DNA from: Cryptococcus deneoformans JEC21
Taxonomy: Eukaryota > Basidiomycota > Tremellomycetes > Tremellales > Cryptococcaceae
Reading direction: 5' to 3'
NCBI RefSeq assembly: GCF_000091045.1
Contig: NC_006682.1
Span: 124,001 to 188,000 of the forward strand
Length of the DNA: 64,000 nucleotides
The notes below the pieces were generated by a model that made no database searches, had not been told where the DNA came from, and saw only the letters and a list, made by a program, of their open reading frames with translations. The position numbers and the translations under genes were made by a program. This document shows positions 50,701 to 63,816 of the stretch, piece after piece (within the stretch, counting starts at the first letter, position 1; each line of letters starts with the position of its first letter).

Positions 50701-52083
50701 GGACATGATATGTGTGTAGCTTTCAGAGCTCTATAGTAGAAGTGAGAGTCGTGTTCTTTGTAATAGAGATAAAGAGACGTCCAAGTTGTACTTAGCTAAC
50801 GCAAGGCAAGTTTGCTTGTGCACTAGGCGCAGTGACTTGCCACTGGGGGGCACCAGATTTTCTCACCACTTGTTGGTATCAAGCAGTACCTGTGGTACTA
50901 ATGCAATAGTGACCTGCAGGATTTGTGTTGGTTGACTGATGTGTTTGCTAGAGTCTAGTGCTATTAAGCAGCAAGGCTCATAACCTGTCAGATGTAGAGT
51001 TGTCTAGAGAGAGCTTGAGCATGCTGTGTTGATTGCCAGAAATGTCTAAGTTGCATGGAAACTATTCTGCAATCCTTTTTTCTTTATTGTTTTGATATAG
51101 TACATTTCAAATATGGATTTTCTAGTTTTCTGTTGCTAATTCAGGTTGAAAATCAGACGTCGCCAATGCTTCTAATTTTCGCCTGAAACAGGAATTATAT
51201 TTGAACACATGATTTTGGGTGGCAGTTGCTAATTTTCGAGCTGCTAATTCCTCTGATTTGTGGTCATCACCGTTATCATTCATCATCATAATAATTAAGA
51301 TAATTAAGAATCTTGCACACCTTCATTGTGTTGCGTTGCAATGAACCAAGTCACGATAGTTCATCTTTCCTTGCTCACATATTTTACCATCCAATGGTAT
51401 CTTCAGCACCTCCAGCAGCCGCCATTCCCTGCAAATGCCCAGCAATATATCCCAACTCAATTTGAAACATCAGATCTTATTCAGCTGTGTCTGGCCTGGT
51501 CCTCGCCTGGTACAATGGGTCATGTTGCCTTCGCTTCCTGGATGTTGAAGTTGACTACATGCAAGAAGTTTCTCTCAGTACTTAGCAAGGTTTGATTGAC
51601 AGGGGTATGAGTGTGGAATGGGGTGGCAAGGGGTTCATATTTATCCATTTTGCGGACTTGCAAAGTTGTGCTTTTTGTGGAAAGAAATGATGTGTCCGTT
51701 GTCGATATCTTGTTGAACATGACATAAGATTTCAACATGCAGACATGAATATTTGAGGCATGAATTTATTTGCATTTTCCCCAAGAAACTAGGATTAGAA
51801 TAGGAAAGAAGAACTAGAACAGTGCAAATCGTGGGTTTCTTGTTTTTTGGTGCTTGCTAGTTTTTTCTCAGCCAAAACTAGGAAATGGAATCAAAATTGA
51901 AAAACAAATTGGAATTAGAATTAGCCATGAAAAATAAGAAATCCATATTTGAAACGTACTATTGCAAGTGTCCTAGCTTATGTAATTTAATCTCCCCTTC
52001 TTCCCATGCCTCCACCAACAATTCCCATGCCTCCAGATCCCTACTGATCCCTCCAGATCCAGGTTGGATCAATCATTCTGACA
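50701..52083 (-). mobile_element. Reversed copia remnant: leader and LTR, split by an inverted-repeat element
   Basis: 50701-50974 is the reverse of the copia leader (matches about 6731-7005). 50975-50985 is the reverse PBS (ggctcataacc). 50986-52083 is the reverse LTR, interrupted at 51099-51960. The LTR ends TCATTCTGACA. The coding part is absent. Confidence 0.85.
51099..51960. mobile_element. 862-bp terminal-inverted-repeat element (MITE-like)
   Basis: The left end AGTACATTTCAAATATGGAT mirrors the right end, whose reverse complement reads AGTACGTTTCAAATATGGAT: about 22 bp with few mismatches. It sits in a copia LTR where the uninterrupted LTR reads gatattg. The junctions gatat|agtac and gtact|attg give a 2-3 bp (AT or TAT) duplication. 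No transposase is seen; an 89-codon open frame at 51326-51595 has no recognisable domain. Best read as a non-autonomous DNA transposon. Confidence 0.75.
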
Positions 52084-53157
52084 CAGTGGCTGATAAACTG
52101 TGAGAGTCGTAAGCAACTGGAAATGCATGATCGGGGTCAGGGCCTTGACCAAGCCAGGCGCCAGTGCCATGATTGCTTGCATCAGTGAAAAGGTAGATGG
52201 GGCACTCGCCGGATAACACAGCTGCATAGTCCAATGGCCAGAGGCCAGAAATCTCCGCCACTTTCGCCTTCAGAATCTCAAACGCAGTGGTCGCTTCACT
52301 AGACCATGCCCAGACCCATGACAGGACATCCTTGGGGGACTGGCCCTTCTGGAGTGCACGCTGTTGCTTCTCCCAGGCTTTCTCGGCAGCTGGAGTCAGT
52401 GGGAGGAGGGCGGTAAGGGTTCGTGTGTGGGTAGCTAGGCTCAGTATGAATTTTCTGAGGTATTGAAGGAGGCCTAGGAAGGATCATAGCTCTTTGACGG
52501 ACTGAGGGAGTGGCCAGGAGGTGATGGTGCGGAGTTTGGTAGGGTCTGGGCTGATGTGATTGGCGGAGATTGTCGAACTGGTCTTTACTTAGCACCTTCG
52601 TACAAACAGTCTCGTAGAACAGTGTACTAGATAGTGATACATACCTGGTCTTTACTTAGCACCTTCGTACAAACAGTCTCATAGAACAGTGTACTAGATA
52701 GTGATGAGAAAGACCAGAAAGTTACAAAAAAAGGAATATTAATAATGGTATAGAGTCTGACCGAAAATAGACCACGTAGTCATCTATCTAATTAAGGAAC
52801 TAGACTAGTGAACTCTGTCAGAGATCACATGATTAAGAAATTTTACTTTGTGGCGAAAAAATTCGGACTTGGTGGGAGAGCACACTAGCCCCGATTTTTG
52901 TAAGGCAGCCAGCACTGCTCGCAACTGTTTGTCAAGATCCTCAGCATCAGCAGCCCAGACAATGATGTCATCAACATAAGCCTCACAAGAATCCCCCAGG
53001 TCACAGACAACCAAAGGAAAAAGGCTCTCTTTCTAAAGATAAAGAAGTTACAAGCATACCTGGGCAGAGTGTCAATGAAGCTCTAATTACTAAAGTCCAC
53101 CCAGTTAGCATAAAACCACAATCCAAGTAGGAAGTGGGACTCACAAGCACTCAAAAG
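52084..53157 (-). pseudogene. Old gamma-like fragment: RNase H, RT and LTR pieces
   Basis: 52084-52570 matches gamma RNase H/connection (LFTDASNHGTGAW on the minus strand). 52821-52998 matches gamma RT (CEAYVDDIIVWA). About 52999-53157 matches part of the gamma LTR. Many substitutions and stops compared with 40504-46564, so an old copy. A solo LTR interrupts it at 52571-52820. Confidence 0.75.
52571..52820 (+). repeat. Solo LTR theta, TSD GAGAT
   Basis: 250 bp, TGTCGAACTGG...AACTCTGTCA, flanked by GAGAT at 52566-52570 and 52821-52825. Inside is a 67-bp tandem duplication (ctggtctttacttagcacct... at 52578 and 52645). The length and TG...CA ends fit an LTR. No other copy is in the window, and the orientation is arbitrary. 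Confidence 0.7.
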
Positions 53158-53730
53158 TGTAAGACTCCCAGCAAGCCGGTGGAGCCCTTACACAGTCGGT
53201 TTGTTGATTTCAACCACATGCTGGTTTATTTTTTATTTTTTTTATTTTCTTCATTTTTTTGCCTTTTTGCTTCCATCTTGCATGCGTGCGCCCGATGCAA
53301 ATCCTTGCACGTGACTTCCAGCTGTGACCAAGTTATTTGCGTGGCACCCATGCTGGCCTCAGCTGCATGCATCAAGATTTTTCCTGTGCCTATTTTTTTT
53401 TCATTTTTTTCCTTTTCTCACGCCGTCCCAAACACCTGGGAGCTTGAGACCGTGGATTCTTCTGGAGGTTTCTCTTCTTCCCCATCCATTTGAAGAGAGC
53501 CTTATTTTATTGCCATGGTCTCCTGGAGTGTTTGTGCATTTGGGATTTATATTAACGCCCTGCCCAGCGTATTTGTACATGCACCCATTGACAGTTCGCT
53601 TGTTCTCGCTGCTTCCTGCCATTGCATTTCATTGCTGCTCTCTGCTCTCTCACATTTGATATTTTTTCTTCACTTCACAGATTTATTTCTTTCACTGACC
53701 CAGTGGACAACACCCGCTGGGCTTGTTACA
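53158..53730 (+). repeat. LTR eta, probable
   Basis: 573 bp, TGTAAGACTCCC...GCTTGTTACA. It has the TGTAA...TTACA ends shared by the gypsy LTRs here, between a gamma LTR piece and a delta-like gag piece. The flanks aaaag and agcag do not match, and there is no second copy in the window. Confidence 0.5.
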
Positions 53731-54985
53731 AGCAGCAGCAGAGGCTTGAATGACTAGAGGAGGATGGAACAGTGTGTACATGGTTTCATCCAAGTCAATA
53801 GTCATCTCCAGCTGGAGATGTTCATCAAGCTGACTGGTGAGTTCTTGGATGAGAACCTTGTGGTTGTCGACTGAGCGAGAGTTGACATGTGTAGGGCCAC
53901 AGCAGTTAGGACAGGTTTTGAAATTGTGCCCCACCTTGCGGCAATCATTGCAGCAGTTCTCCTTGGTGAAAAGCTCACGGATGTGTTTGCCCGCAGGCGA
54001 GAGGTAGTAAGGTCCAGGGGGTTTTGAGCTTGATAATAATGACTGATTGGGTGAGCCAGGTGCGGTTGAGTTTGCGGGGTGACCGAGGCTTGAGGTTTGA
54101 TGCGAGCGTGAGTGGGTTGATCCCTTGTCTCCTCCAAGTACTTGGTAACTGCCAACTCTAGCAGGTTGCATACCTCATGCAAACTTCCATTCCTAAACTC
54201 TGGTGTCATCATCAAATGAATGAACAATTTCTCAGGACAAGCACCACGGTATGCTGCACTGGGCAGCATGGTGCAGGATGTCTTGAATATTGCCCATAGG
54301 ATACATGTCGGGCATGGTCTGGTTATTGAGAGTGTGAAAGTCACAGACAAGATGATGTTGGCTGTTGGGTTTTTTGACAAGGAAGGTGGGTGATGCCCAA
54401 GGAGAACTAGAGTAGCATAGACAGCCCACGTTTAAATGTTCAAAAATCATCTCACGAAAACAGGGCAGAAGAGTTTTGGGCACCTGGTATGGTGCTGCAT
54501 GTCTGGGTGTGGCATTAGGCTTCAAGATGATCTTGAACCTGACACCACTCTTGGTCTTCATAACACTGGGGAAATTGGCTACATCACCCAGTTTGTCACA
54601 AAAGACTCCTGCAAATTCACTCTTGAGTTGTGAAATGATGTCAACATAAAAAGCAGTCTCGGCTGCACCAAGAGAGACAGAGTTTCATGGTGTAACTGCT
54701 GAAAGTTTGGTGGACTTCAGCACTGAAAGCTGAGGCACAGCAGGAGTTGGTGAAACTTTTGAGTCAGGAGAAATTTTGGAACGGCATGTGGGAACAGTGA
54801 TGTCATTCCCTGTGGGAAGATAAACTTTTGGGTCTTGAGAAACTGGGGGGTAACTTGTGGGATTGGCAATGTCATTGCCTGTGGGAACTTTCCCAGGACT
54901 GCCCAAGAGATGATGAAAAAGGGGACTTTGTAAGACCTCTGTGAATTCAGACTTGAGTTGTGCAATAACAAGCAATCATAGGTCA
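53731..54985 (-). pseudogene. Rearranged delta-like fragment
   Basis: 53731-54250 is delta-like gag around the zinc knuckle (CNDCRKVGHNFKTC). 54251-54985 is delta-like RT start and the protease-RT linker (FHTLNNQTMPDMYPMGN; repeated GND-P-S motifs). In minus order gag should come first, at higher coordinates, but here it lies on the wrong side of RT, so two pieces were joined. Clearly older than the delta element at 22645 (many substitutions, in-frame stops). Confidence 0.75.
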
Positions 54986-57210
54986 TCACTAGAGTGATTG
55001 CCAAAATGAATTGCTATGGCTTGAATCACCTTATCGATGATGTTATGTGGGAGGGTATGGAGATTGCTGGACTGCAAAGATATTGTGTAGTGTGGGTCTA
55101 CAGGCCCTATTGCTCGGATGTAGTCAGAGATGTGGAGGAACATGTGTAGTTGGGAGCTGCAGAGGTGGAGACAGCTGGGGTTATCATTATAATATAACCT
55201 TTATAAGTCATTAGCTTAGCTGAGACCAGTGCAAGATAAACAGCTGAGCTACTCACCTCTCAAAGCCTCTCACCCACTTTGCCCAGTCCTTCTTCAGACC
55301 ATCCAGCCTGTTCCTTGGTAGCTCGAATTCTAAACATTCTTGCACCAGCTTGGAGACTTGTAATACTTTGTAAGGATGAGCTGTTTGAGTAGGACAGGAG
55401 CGAGATGCTGTATCCAAATGGCCAGCTGTAATCTTTGCAAGTTGTTAGCTTAGTTGAGACCAATGCAACATAAACAACTAAGCTACTCACTTCTTGAAGT
55501 CCCTCACCCACTTTGCCCAATCCTTTTTCAGACAGCCTGTTCCTTGGCAGCTCAAATTACAAACATTCTTGTACCAGCTTGGAGAACTGCACAAAGTGTT
55601 TGTGAAACTTTGTAAGGATGAGCTGTTCAAGAAGGACAAGAGTCAGATGTTGTATCCAGAACCAGCTGTCTGCCACGCAGGCTTGCTGACACTAACGCTC
55701 AACAAAGTTGGGTGGATTGGCAGCAAAGCATGATGGGATTGTACACCCTGAAGCAGTGATTGCCTGTCCTTCTTAGGCCCAGTCCTAATGTCAGGTGTGA
55801 GGTTGAGGTTGTGGGGGATGAGGGGCCAGCATGTGGCAGATCGCTTTTTGAAGGGACAGAAGCCATCTGACATGAAAGCTAGAGCAATGTCTCTTTCATC
55901 AGAGAAGTAATTGATGCCAATCTCCTCAGCCTCCACTTCCACCTCCTTCTCAAGCAGTGGCTTAATAGTGCTAACTGTCAAAAACGAAAAATGTCACCTA
56001 TCTTGTCAGACTGTGCATTATCTCTGGTATATTCAGCACAGTACATTACCTTATGTTTGCTTGAGGGGTGGTAGTAGAAAACTTGTAAACAGGGGATAAG
56101 GTGGATGTAGAGGTAGCGAGCCCAAGGTTTGCTTCACCCATCACACCTGTTTGCTTTGCAGAAGAGACAGATGAGATCATTTTTGTAGGGTCCAACAAAA
56201 GTATATGCAAGACTTCAGGCATCGGTCATAGTATGTTGAAGGGAGGTTGCTCAGCTCAGCAACTCACAACTTGACATGCTTGAAAGAGTAATGTGTGCCT
56301 CCCCAAACAGTATGTGTCATTTGAAACATGCTCGGTGGTTGATCGTACTGGATTTTATGGTGGTGCCTTTTGATCTTGACAATGTCTTCAGCATCTAGTT
56401 CATAGACTGTGACTTAATGTTAGTCCAAACTAATGGCAAGAGCAAGCAAGGTGCTTACGACAGGATGCCATTTGTTTATATGTGTTTGCTAGACTTCTCC
56501 CATTGTCAACTGACTTTCGCCTAGCAAATCCTCTTCCTGCCTTTCCGAGCTCTCAAGATAACTGTTGTCTTCATCAACTACCTCATTACTGCGGTCATCC
56601 CTGCAACAGGTGAAGGCTCCACTTCATCTCCTTCATCTTCAGAATCTGACACTTTCTCTGGGTTCTTGCCCTGGATGTTGGAGCGAAATCGGGCATTGAC
56701 AATGAGAGTTCGGTATCAGGGATTGGAAATCGAAACTCGGCGCTTGTAATACGAAGATTGGGATTGCTCTAAAAATAGGTGTTGAAAGAGTCAGTAATTA
56801 TCTCCTTAGATTCCACTATAGATCCCTTGACTTGCCTCCTGTGTTGTTGATTCACTTTCTCCAGCTACATTCTGTCTGGCAGCAGACAGTCTGGGATCTT
56901 CATTCTGTAATGAGTTACCAAGGTGAGTATATCTGATTTACTTCAATCTCAACAGAAAGTAACTTACCTCATCATTTGCCTCAGGCATTTCCATGTCACC
57001 GTCGTCACCGTCGCCACTGTCGCCACCATCAATTTCGTCAGAACAGTCCTCATTGATTGCTTCTGTGGTGCTAACTTGAGCTGCTGTATGGCACTCTAGC
57101 ATTTGCTTATCATGTCATCCCTGAGTTGCCCAGGGGATGTTCATCTTTGGACAGCGAGCTAAGTCGCAGTGACATGCAGTTTTGCGTGCATGATATTTCA
57201 GCGGCATTGT
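54986..57210 (-). pseudogene. Plavaka-like (CACTA) transposase gene, degraded
   Basis: The minus-strand segment 55720-55981 reads DERDIALAFMSDGFCPFKKR then TCWPLIPHNLNLTPDIR and GPKK. This is the DGF.PF ... W.....N.NL.P.IR ... GPKK signature of basidiomycete Plavaka transposases (my recognition, no search run). Downstream are FLHISDYIRAIGPVD, and near 57200 an N-terminal Cys/His-rich start (HARKTACHCDLARC). Stops and frame changes break it, and one exon region is tandemly duplicated. No terminal repeats of a CACTA element were found. Confidence 0.55.
55190..55672. repeat. Tandem duplication inside the transposase pseudogene
   Basis: Two adjacent units of about 240 bp (55190-55428 and 55429-55672), roughly 85% alike. 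Each contains an exon end (KKDWAKWV.. on the minus strand) and the following intron donor. Confidence 0.75.
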
Positions 57211-57714
57211 GGCTGATGCGGCTCTGTTGGTTGATGGTTGATAGAGATGACACACCAGGCAGGGAAATGGCGAGGATGTGAGGAGTCTCTGGTGGAGCTC
57301 AGTCTTGTCGATGAGTTCCTGCGTGCGTTCTCGGTTTCAGCTTGGTTGGGTGGATAAATCAGTCAAATAATAATAAAAGAATTAACAAGTTATGTAAACC
57401 GAACCAAATAATCGTCCCAATAATCCTGAATCTATTATGCATTTCAAATGACCTTATTATTATTGCTTTTCTTCATTATGATTTTACAAATAAGAACCAT
57501 AAAAAAACAAAATCCACCAGCTAAAAGGCTCCTTCTCACTCCTAACAGCAAACCTCCGTCTTCTCCAATCTTCTAATCCTTTGCAGCACCAGAGACATCT
57601 TGTTGTCTTTTGGGGGGGCAGAGGGCATTGTTGACATGGGAGAGCTATTGAGACTTGAAATGAAACTCTCCTATTATGGCAGCAGGATGGTATTGATGGG
57701 TGGTGTCTCAGATC
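57211..57714. other. No gene recognised
   Basis: AT-rich sequence. The part from about 57600 (tgttgtc...) may be the diverged distal end of the reversed LTR zeta that follows, but identity is too low to claim. Confidence 0.3.
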
Positions 57715-58087
57715 TTGGTATATGGTATAGGGCCAGAAGTATATATGCTTGGGAAGATCAGGCAAGCTTATATACTAGAGGTAAGTTTATGTCGAAGGTG
57801 GTGCCAGGTAAGACGAGAGTGAGCAGCAATGGGAGCTCATGGACCTTTGGCAAAGTAACTTATGAAATATTGATCTTTTAAGGGGAAGAAGATCAAGATC
57901 GAGGACAGAGCTCCCCTTTATATACTTCTACAGAAATCAATTTATATCCCTCGAGGTCCAGCTGGAGGTCCACCCAGTTAAGTTCTTTTTTTGGAGGTCC
58001 AGCTGGACCTTCTATCTGAAGCATGTCTTGCCTTCCTCTGTCCTGTAACTTCCTATGATCTCTTCTACTTCATGCAGGCTTGTGACA
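57715..58087 (-). repeat. LTR zeta, copy 3, reversed and diverged
   Basis: The reverse complement matches LTR zeta from the ctataccata region to the TGTCACAAGCC terminus (ends TGTGACA at 58081-58087). It contains a duplicated ggtccagctgga block near 57955-58010. It marks the boundary of the repeat zone with gene space. Confidence 0.7.
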
Positions 58088-58378
58088 GGGTCTGGCAAGG
58101 TAAATCTTATGCAAAATATTGACTTTATTTTTAAACCAGGCTTTATTAAGGAGGCTCTTACACCCAATTTGAATTCCCTCATTAGTGAACTTACAATAAT
58201 TCAGATAACAACTGTTGATGGACACTACTCAATTTCCCTTGCAGTTTTGGGCTTTGAAAAATTACATCACAATACATGTAGATGCCTAATGGCCTGAATC
58301 TTTATGTCAAGTCACTGATTGGATCATGCCCTATAACAGAAGTTCTATCTGTCAGTTCATGTTTGTGCTATTTTAAAC
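58088..58378. other. Intergenic, downstream of the Yip1-domain gene
   Basis: AT-rich. It would contain the 3' end of the minus-strand gene that stops at 58379. Nothing else seen. Confidence 0.4.
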
Positions 58379-59433
58379 TCACCCAAAGAAGAGAATCTTG
58401 ATCATGAAAGCCATGACTGCGTGCATCACAGCGACAGCAATAATGAGAAGGCGAGCAAACTTATTATCAGACTGTTTTGATGGCAACATTAGCTCTCCAA
58501 CGTTGATCATAGGTCGTCTGAACAGTTTATATCACTTACTGCAGCAAGCACAGGATATATATTTCCAGTTCTGACATTAGCTCTGAGTGTTGCACAAGAG
58601 AACTCACAAAAAGAACCCTGAAGTAATGCCACCTAACCCAATTAACACCCATCTCAAAATACCAACTGGTATCAAGCATAGGAGGCTCAGAGGGATAAAA
58701 ATACTCATTGCATATCCATAAATTCCCAAAGCTTCTGCAATGCCCCATTCTCCAACACCCAACCACTTCGTAGCGCTCCAGAGCAAGGAAGGCACAAGTA
58801 AACCATAGATATAAATTGCCGAAGTCGCGGTGGATAGCAAGGGAAGGTTTGAACTAGCATGTGAAGAGCTCATGTATTGGGCAATGGAGGTTGTCAGAGT
58901 GGAGGTGGTGTACAATGTGAGAATGAGGGTTGTCAAGGTCCAGAAAGAGCCTTTGACAGATGGGATTAGCTTGTGATTTTACTTACGACACGTTTCCACT
59001 TACCATACATGTCAATCTGTCCCTCACAGACTTCAATTATGAACCCAGGACGAGGGATCATAGCCATCCCTACACGTTTCAGGACTGTGTTTGTATCGAC
59101 ATCAAAATATGTCTACTCGATGTCTTAGTTTAGATAGTTACAGCAGTTGAATCCGCTCTCACTTGATAGTATGTCAAATTAAAAGGACTGAAAGGAACAT
59201 CTGGAGGTGATGGAGTAGAAGAAAGTCCTCCGTCGGTCTGGGATGGAAGAAAGGCTACCGAAACCATGAGTTTGCAGGTTCGATAAGGCATGACCTACTT
59301 TGGAATTCAAGATCAGAACCGTGGGATGGTCCTGGTTGCTGCGTAGAGTGGTGAGTGGTGCTGCAAGGGCTTAAAAGAGCCAATTACTTACATCCTCGTC
59401 AACTTCGACTATGGCGTATCCTTGTTGGGCCAT
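58379..59433 (-). CDS. Yip1-domain Golgi membrane protein, YIPF1/YIPF2 type
   Basis: Seven exons (59433-59392, 59338-59299, 59254-59163, 59112-59004, 58950-58608, 58570-58540, 58471-58379) total 750 nt, 249 residues, with every junction in phase. The motif YYQTYFDVDTNTVLKR ... DMYGSFWTLTTL is the YIPF1/2 signature. About five hydrophobic segments follow (for example IYIYGLLVPSLLW, IYGYAMSIFIPLSLL, GILRWVLIGLGG, LLIIAVAVMHAV), as in the family. These proteins sit in Golgi membranes, bind Rab GTPases and help vesicle traffic. ATG at 59433 gives MAQQGYAIVEVDED. It is divergent from the Rab6 gene. Whether it corresponds to yeast Yip4 or Yip5 I cannot tell. Confidence 0.88.
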
Positions 59434-60772
<1,339 letters not shown>

Positions 60773-62330
60773 GCGTTGTAGCGATCGTCACGTATACGTA
60801 GTTGTTTGGCTTACATTGTGTGTTTGATACAGTAATTGGGATTCATGATACCCCTCTTTCTTGCCTGTAGTTGACTTATATGCACAACTTGAAGAGCAGG
60901 CATATGTTGTTCTTGATCTCGACCATATTTTGGATTTGCATTCAGGTGGGTTGACCTTGCGTTTATCGCGTAACCGAGCTCGGGAAATATGTTCCAAAGC
61001 AATTGCAATCTTGCAAACTTGGGCCACTCAATCTATTGATTACGCACTCCGCGGCGTCTTGCAACCATCTCTCATCTATGCCACATAGCCTCTGCGGCCA
61101 GTGAAGATTCCGACGATGCCTTAGTTTCAGAGTATGCACTCTGGAGCTATTGTGAACAAGAAAAAGATGAGGTGCTTCAGGATCACTTTCACTGCCATTT
61201 TCTGCTGGGAATCATCCCTTCTTGGATGTTCCCGCTTTTAAGGGCCATGCCAGTCGTCTGTTTGGTCGGTAATGGTAAGCACGTAAGTCTTTTCGGTGCG
61301 GGATCCTCCAACGAAGACCTTAGATTTCTCCTTTGGCTTCGACTGGATTTTGGTCAACTCAGTCGTTTCTTCTTTATTGGCCATTGTGAACTCAGGCGCC
61401 TTCGTGAATTGGCACTCTGATCTCTGAGAAAGTTGTAGCAGGGGTTCTTCGTCCCCATTAACTAATCTCTTTGACTATGTACGTGACTCATGACTGGTAA
61501 ATACTTCGCCAAAGTTGAGCAGTAAGGTCCAATGGACTACCTGTCATGCTAGCTTTGCTTTCATTTCCAATGACTGTAAGCAGGCGACGTATTTGGGGGA
61601 GCTACGGCCGATATGGCTTCAGCATCTTATGACCAATGGCAGGTCCTGAATTCAAATTATGGCCTAAAAAACGGCTTATGATCTCAGCGTCTTACGAGTG
61701 TGAACAACAACTGACCGGATTCGCGGACCATAATGTTGATGTATCTGTTCTCCGCCTTGGATTTAGAGAACGTTTCTAATGCGAAACCAGACCACAAGAA
61801 GTGAGTCTGATCGCTTTCAGTGGTCTCTGACATCGTGCTTACCGTTTCGCACAGCCAAGATCTCGGTTTCATGGGTAACCAGTGGAACCTGATGCTCAAT
61901 GTTTTTTATACCATGATGTTGCATGACATATCGAGGAACTTGCTTGAGCAAGGGATTTGGACTTGCAACATCTCCAGTTTCTCCAGCTGGAGATGTTGCA
62001 TGTTGCCATCTACATGACAGGATAAGTGCAAACGGAATTCTTCGAGATGCAAGGCTGACATTGGAGGTAAATCAGGCCTTATGGCTTGTATGATCAACGT
62101 TGTCGTTAAAGATTTTGCATCTGTCTCTCTGTTTGTCTTTTGCGCGGTTTTGTGAGCTGTTAACCATTTGTGATAAAGAAATCGTAATACAGTTTGAAAT
62201 GCTGCAACCATGGTCAGACTGGGACAAGAAGGTAGGTGACTGTATATCCATTGCGTCATTGAAAGGAACCTTGTCCATAAGCCTATAAATAAAGGCTCAA
62301 CGCCTATCAATGGGTATTTCTGCTACACCT
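60773..62330. other. Intergenic or unrecognised; one tiny minus ORF
   Basis: The window between Rab6 and the epimerase holds several short open frames without recognisable motifs. The only one that looks protein-like is 61238-61384 on the minus strand (48 residues, MANKEETTELTKIQ..., ends DDWHGP). It has no homology I know and no clear splice partners. Confidence 0.25.
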
Positions 62331-63816
62331 TCAAGACGAATATCCGTTAACGTTGCTCGACTGGAATCGCCAAAGATCTTGACACATCTCCTGCAGACCT
62401 CTGCGCGCGATGAATCCAAGCTCTTCTTGCGCTAGTCGAGGGTCGGCTGTCAAGTCCGGAACATCACCGGATCTGGAACGCGCAATTTTAACTTCATTCG
62501 AAAAGGGTTGACTAACCTAACTTACCTTCGTTCCACGATTTCGAACTGGTACTCGTATCCTGTTGCAATTTTCATCTCGTTGATCATCTCAAGAACGGTG
62601 ATGCCCTTACCCCTTCCGAGGTTAAATGCGCGGAAATACCCTTCCTTTTTTGTATCAATCGATTGGAAGATACCTGAGCTTTGAGTTTTGATTTCCGACT
62701 TGGCGAGAGCGTCAAGCGCGAGGAGATGGCCCTCAGCAAGGTCCATGATGTGAAGATAATCCCGAAGGCATGTGCCGTCTCTGTGATTACACATCGTCAG
62801 AATCGATTAAGATCAAACAGCACGCATAACTCACCTGGTTGGGTAGTCGTTCCCGAAAACCTTGAGATCAGATGACAATCTCCCCACAGCGATCTGAGCT
62901 AGAATTGGGAGGAGGTTGCCTGGGCGGCCCTTGGGCTCTTCTCCTAGCTTGCCGGACGGATGAGCCCCAGCTGGGCTGGGCGTGACGTTAGCAAGGCTCA
63001 CAGCAGTGGCAAGGGACATTCTCTCACTTACTTGAAATACCTCACGCTTATCGCTTTGAGACCTTGATTGTCAGCCGTGGCTGCGCCAGCCCGGCAGACG
63101 TCCCGGATCACTTCCTCTGTGATCGCCTTGGTACGCCCGTACACGGATTCAGGTATGATCTCGGAGGTCTCGGGGATTGGAATCACTGCAGGGGTGCCGT
63201 AGACGGTAGCGGATGACGAGAAGACGAGGTTGTTGGTTTGGGATTGTTGCATAATCTGAAGCTGCCGATCAGCTTTGGCCAATAGTCTGGACAGTATGAA
63301 CATACCTTCAGTAGCGAGATTGAACCCCCAACGTTGACCTCGTAATAATCTAACGGAATCTCACTCGACTCTCCCACTGCTTTGAGTGCGGCTAGGTGGA
63401 TTACCGCCCATATTCCGCCTTTTGACTGATATTGCTTGAACACCTTGTTGATCTCTTCCGCGTTACGAATATCGCATTGGTGGTAAAGGGGTTTGGGAGC
63501 ATGTGGGCTATTGAGGATAGAAGATCAGCCACGCCAGTCCATGCTATGTATGTGAACTTACCCTACTTCGCTTTGGGCTATTTGATTGCAGCGCTCGAGA
63601 GCTTGAGGGTATGCGTTGTGCGCGTTGTCAATGACAATAGGCAGGTAGCGACCAGACATCAGAAGGGAGAGGACAACGTGAGATCCTATGTATCCGAGTC
63701 CACCGGTGACAAGGACATTCTGTACGACAATTAGCTTTGCCTTTGTCGTAATAGAACGACCTCACTTTTAGAGGCTCTCCAGGGACAGATACACTTGATG
63801 ATGATGTTTGGGTCAT
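62331..63816 (-). CDS. UDP-glucose 4-epimerase
   Basis: Seven exons (63816-63766, 63719-63562, 63507-63306, 63261-63032, 62975-62835, 62780-62526, 62472-62331) total 1179 nt, 392 residues, all in phase. It is an extended short-chain dehydrogenase. NAD-binding GGLGYIG (23-29); [13 protein letters not shown] with catalytic Ser; YGRTK with Tyr178 and Lys182; [32 protein letters not shown]; end [20 protein letters not shown] ... NVNGYSS. It interconverts UDP-glucose and UDP-galactose in the cytosol (Leloir pathway and galactose supply for glycans). It has no mutarotase domain, unlike S. cerevisiae Gal10. An upstream in-frame ATG at 63843 is possible; I chose 63816. Confidence 0.93.

Noticed and set aside
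61906..62310. 134-codon minus-strand frame upstream of the epimerase 3' end
   Set aside because: No motif, no splice partners, and amino-acid composition unlike a conserved protein; kept only as intergenic.
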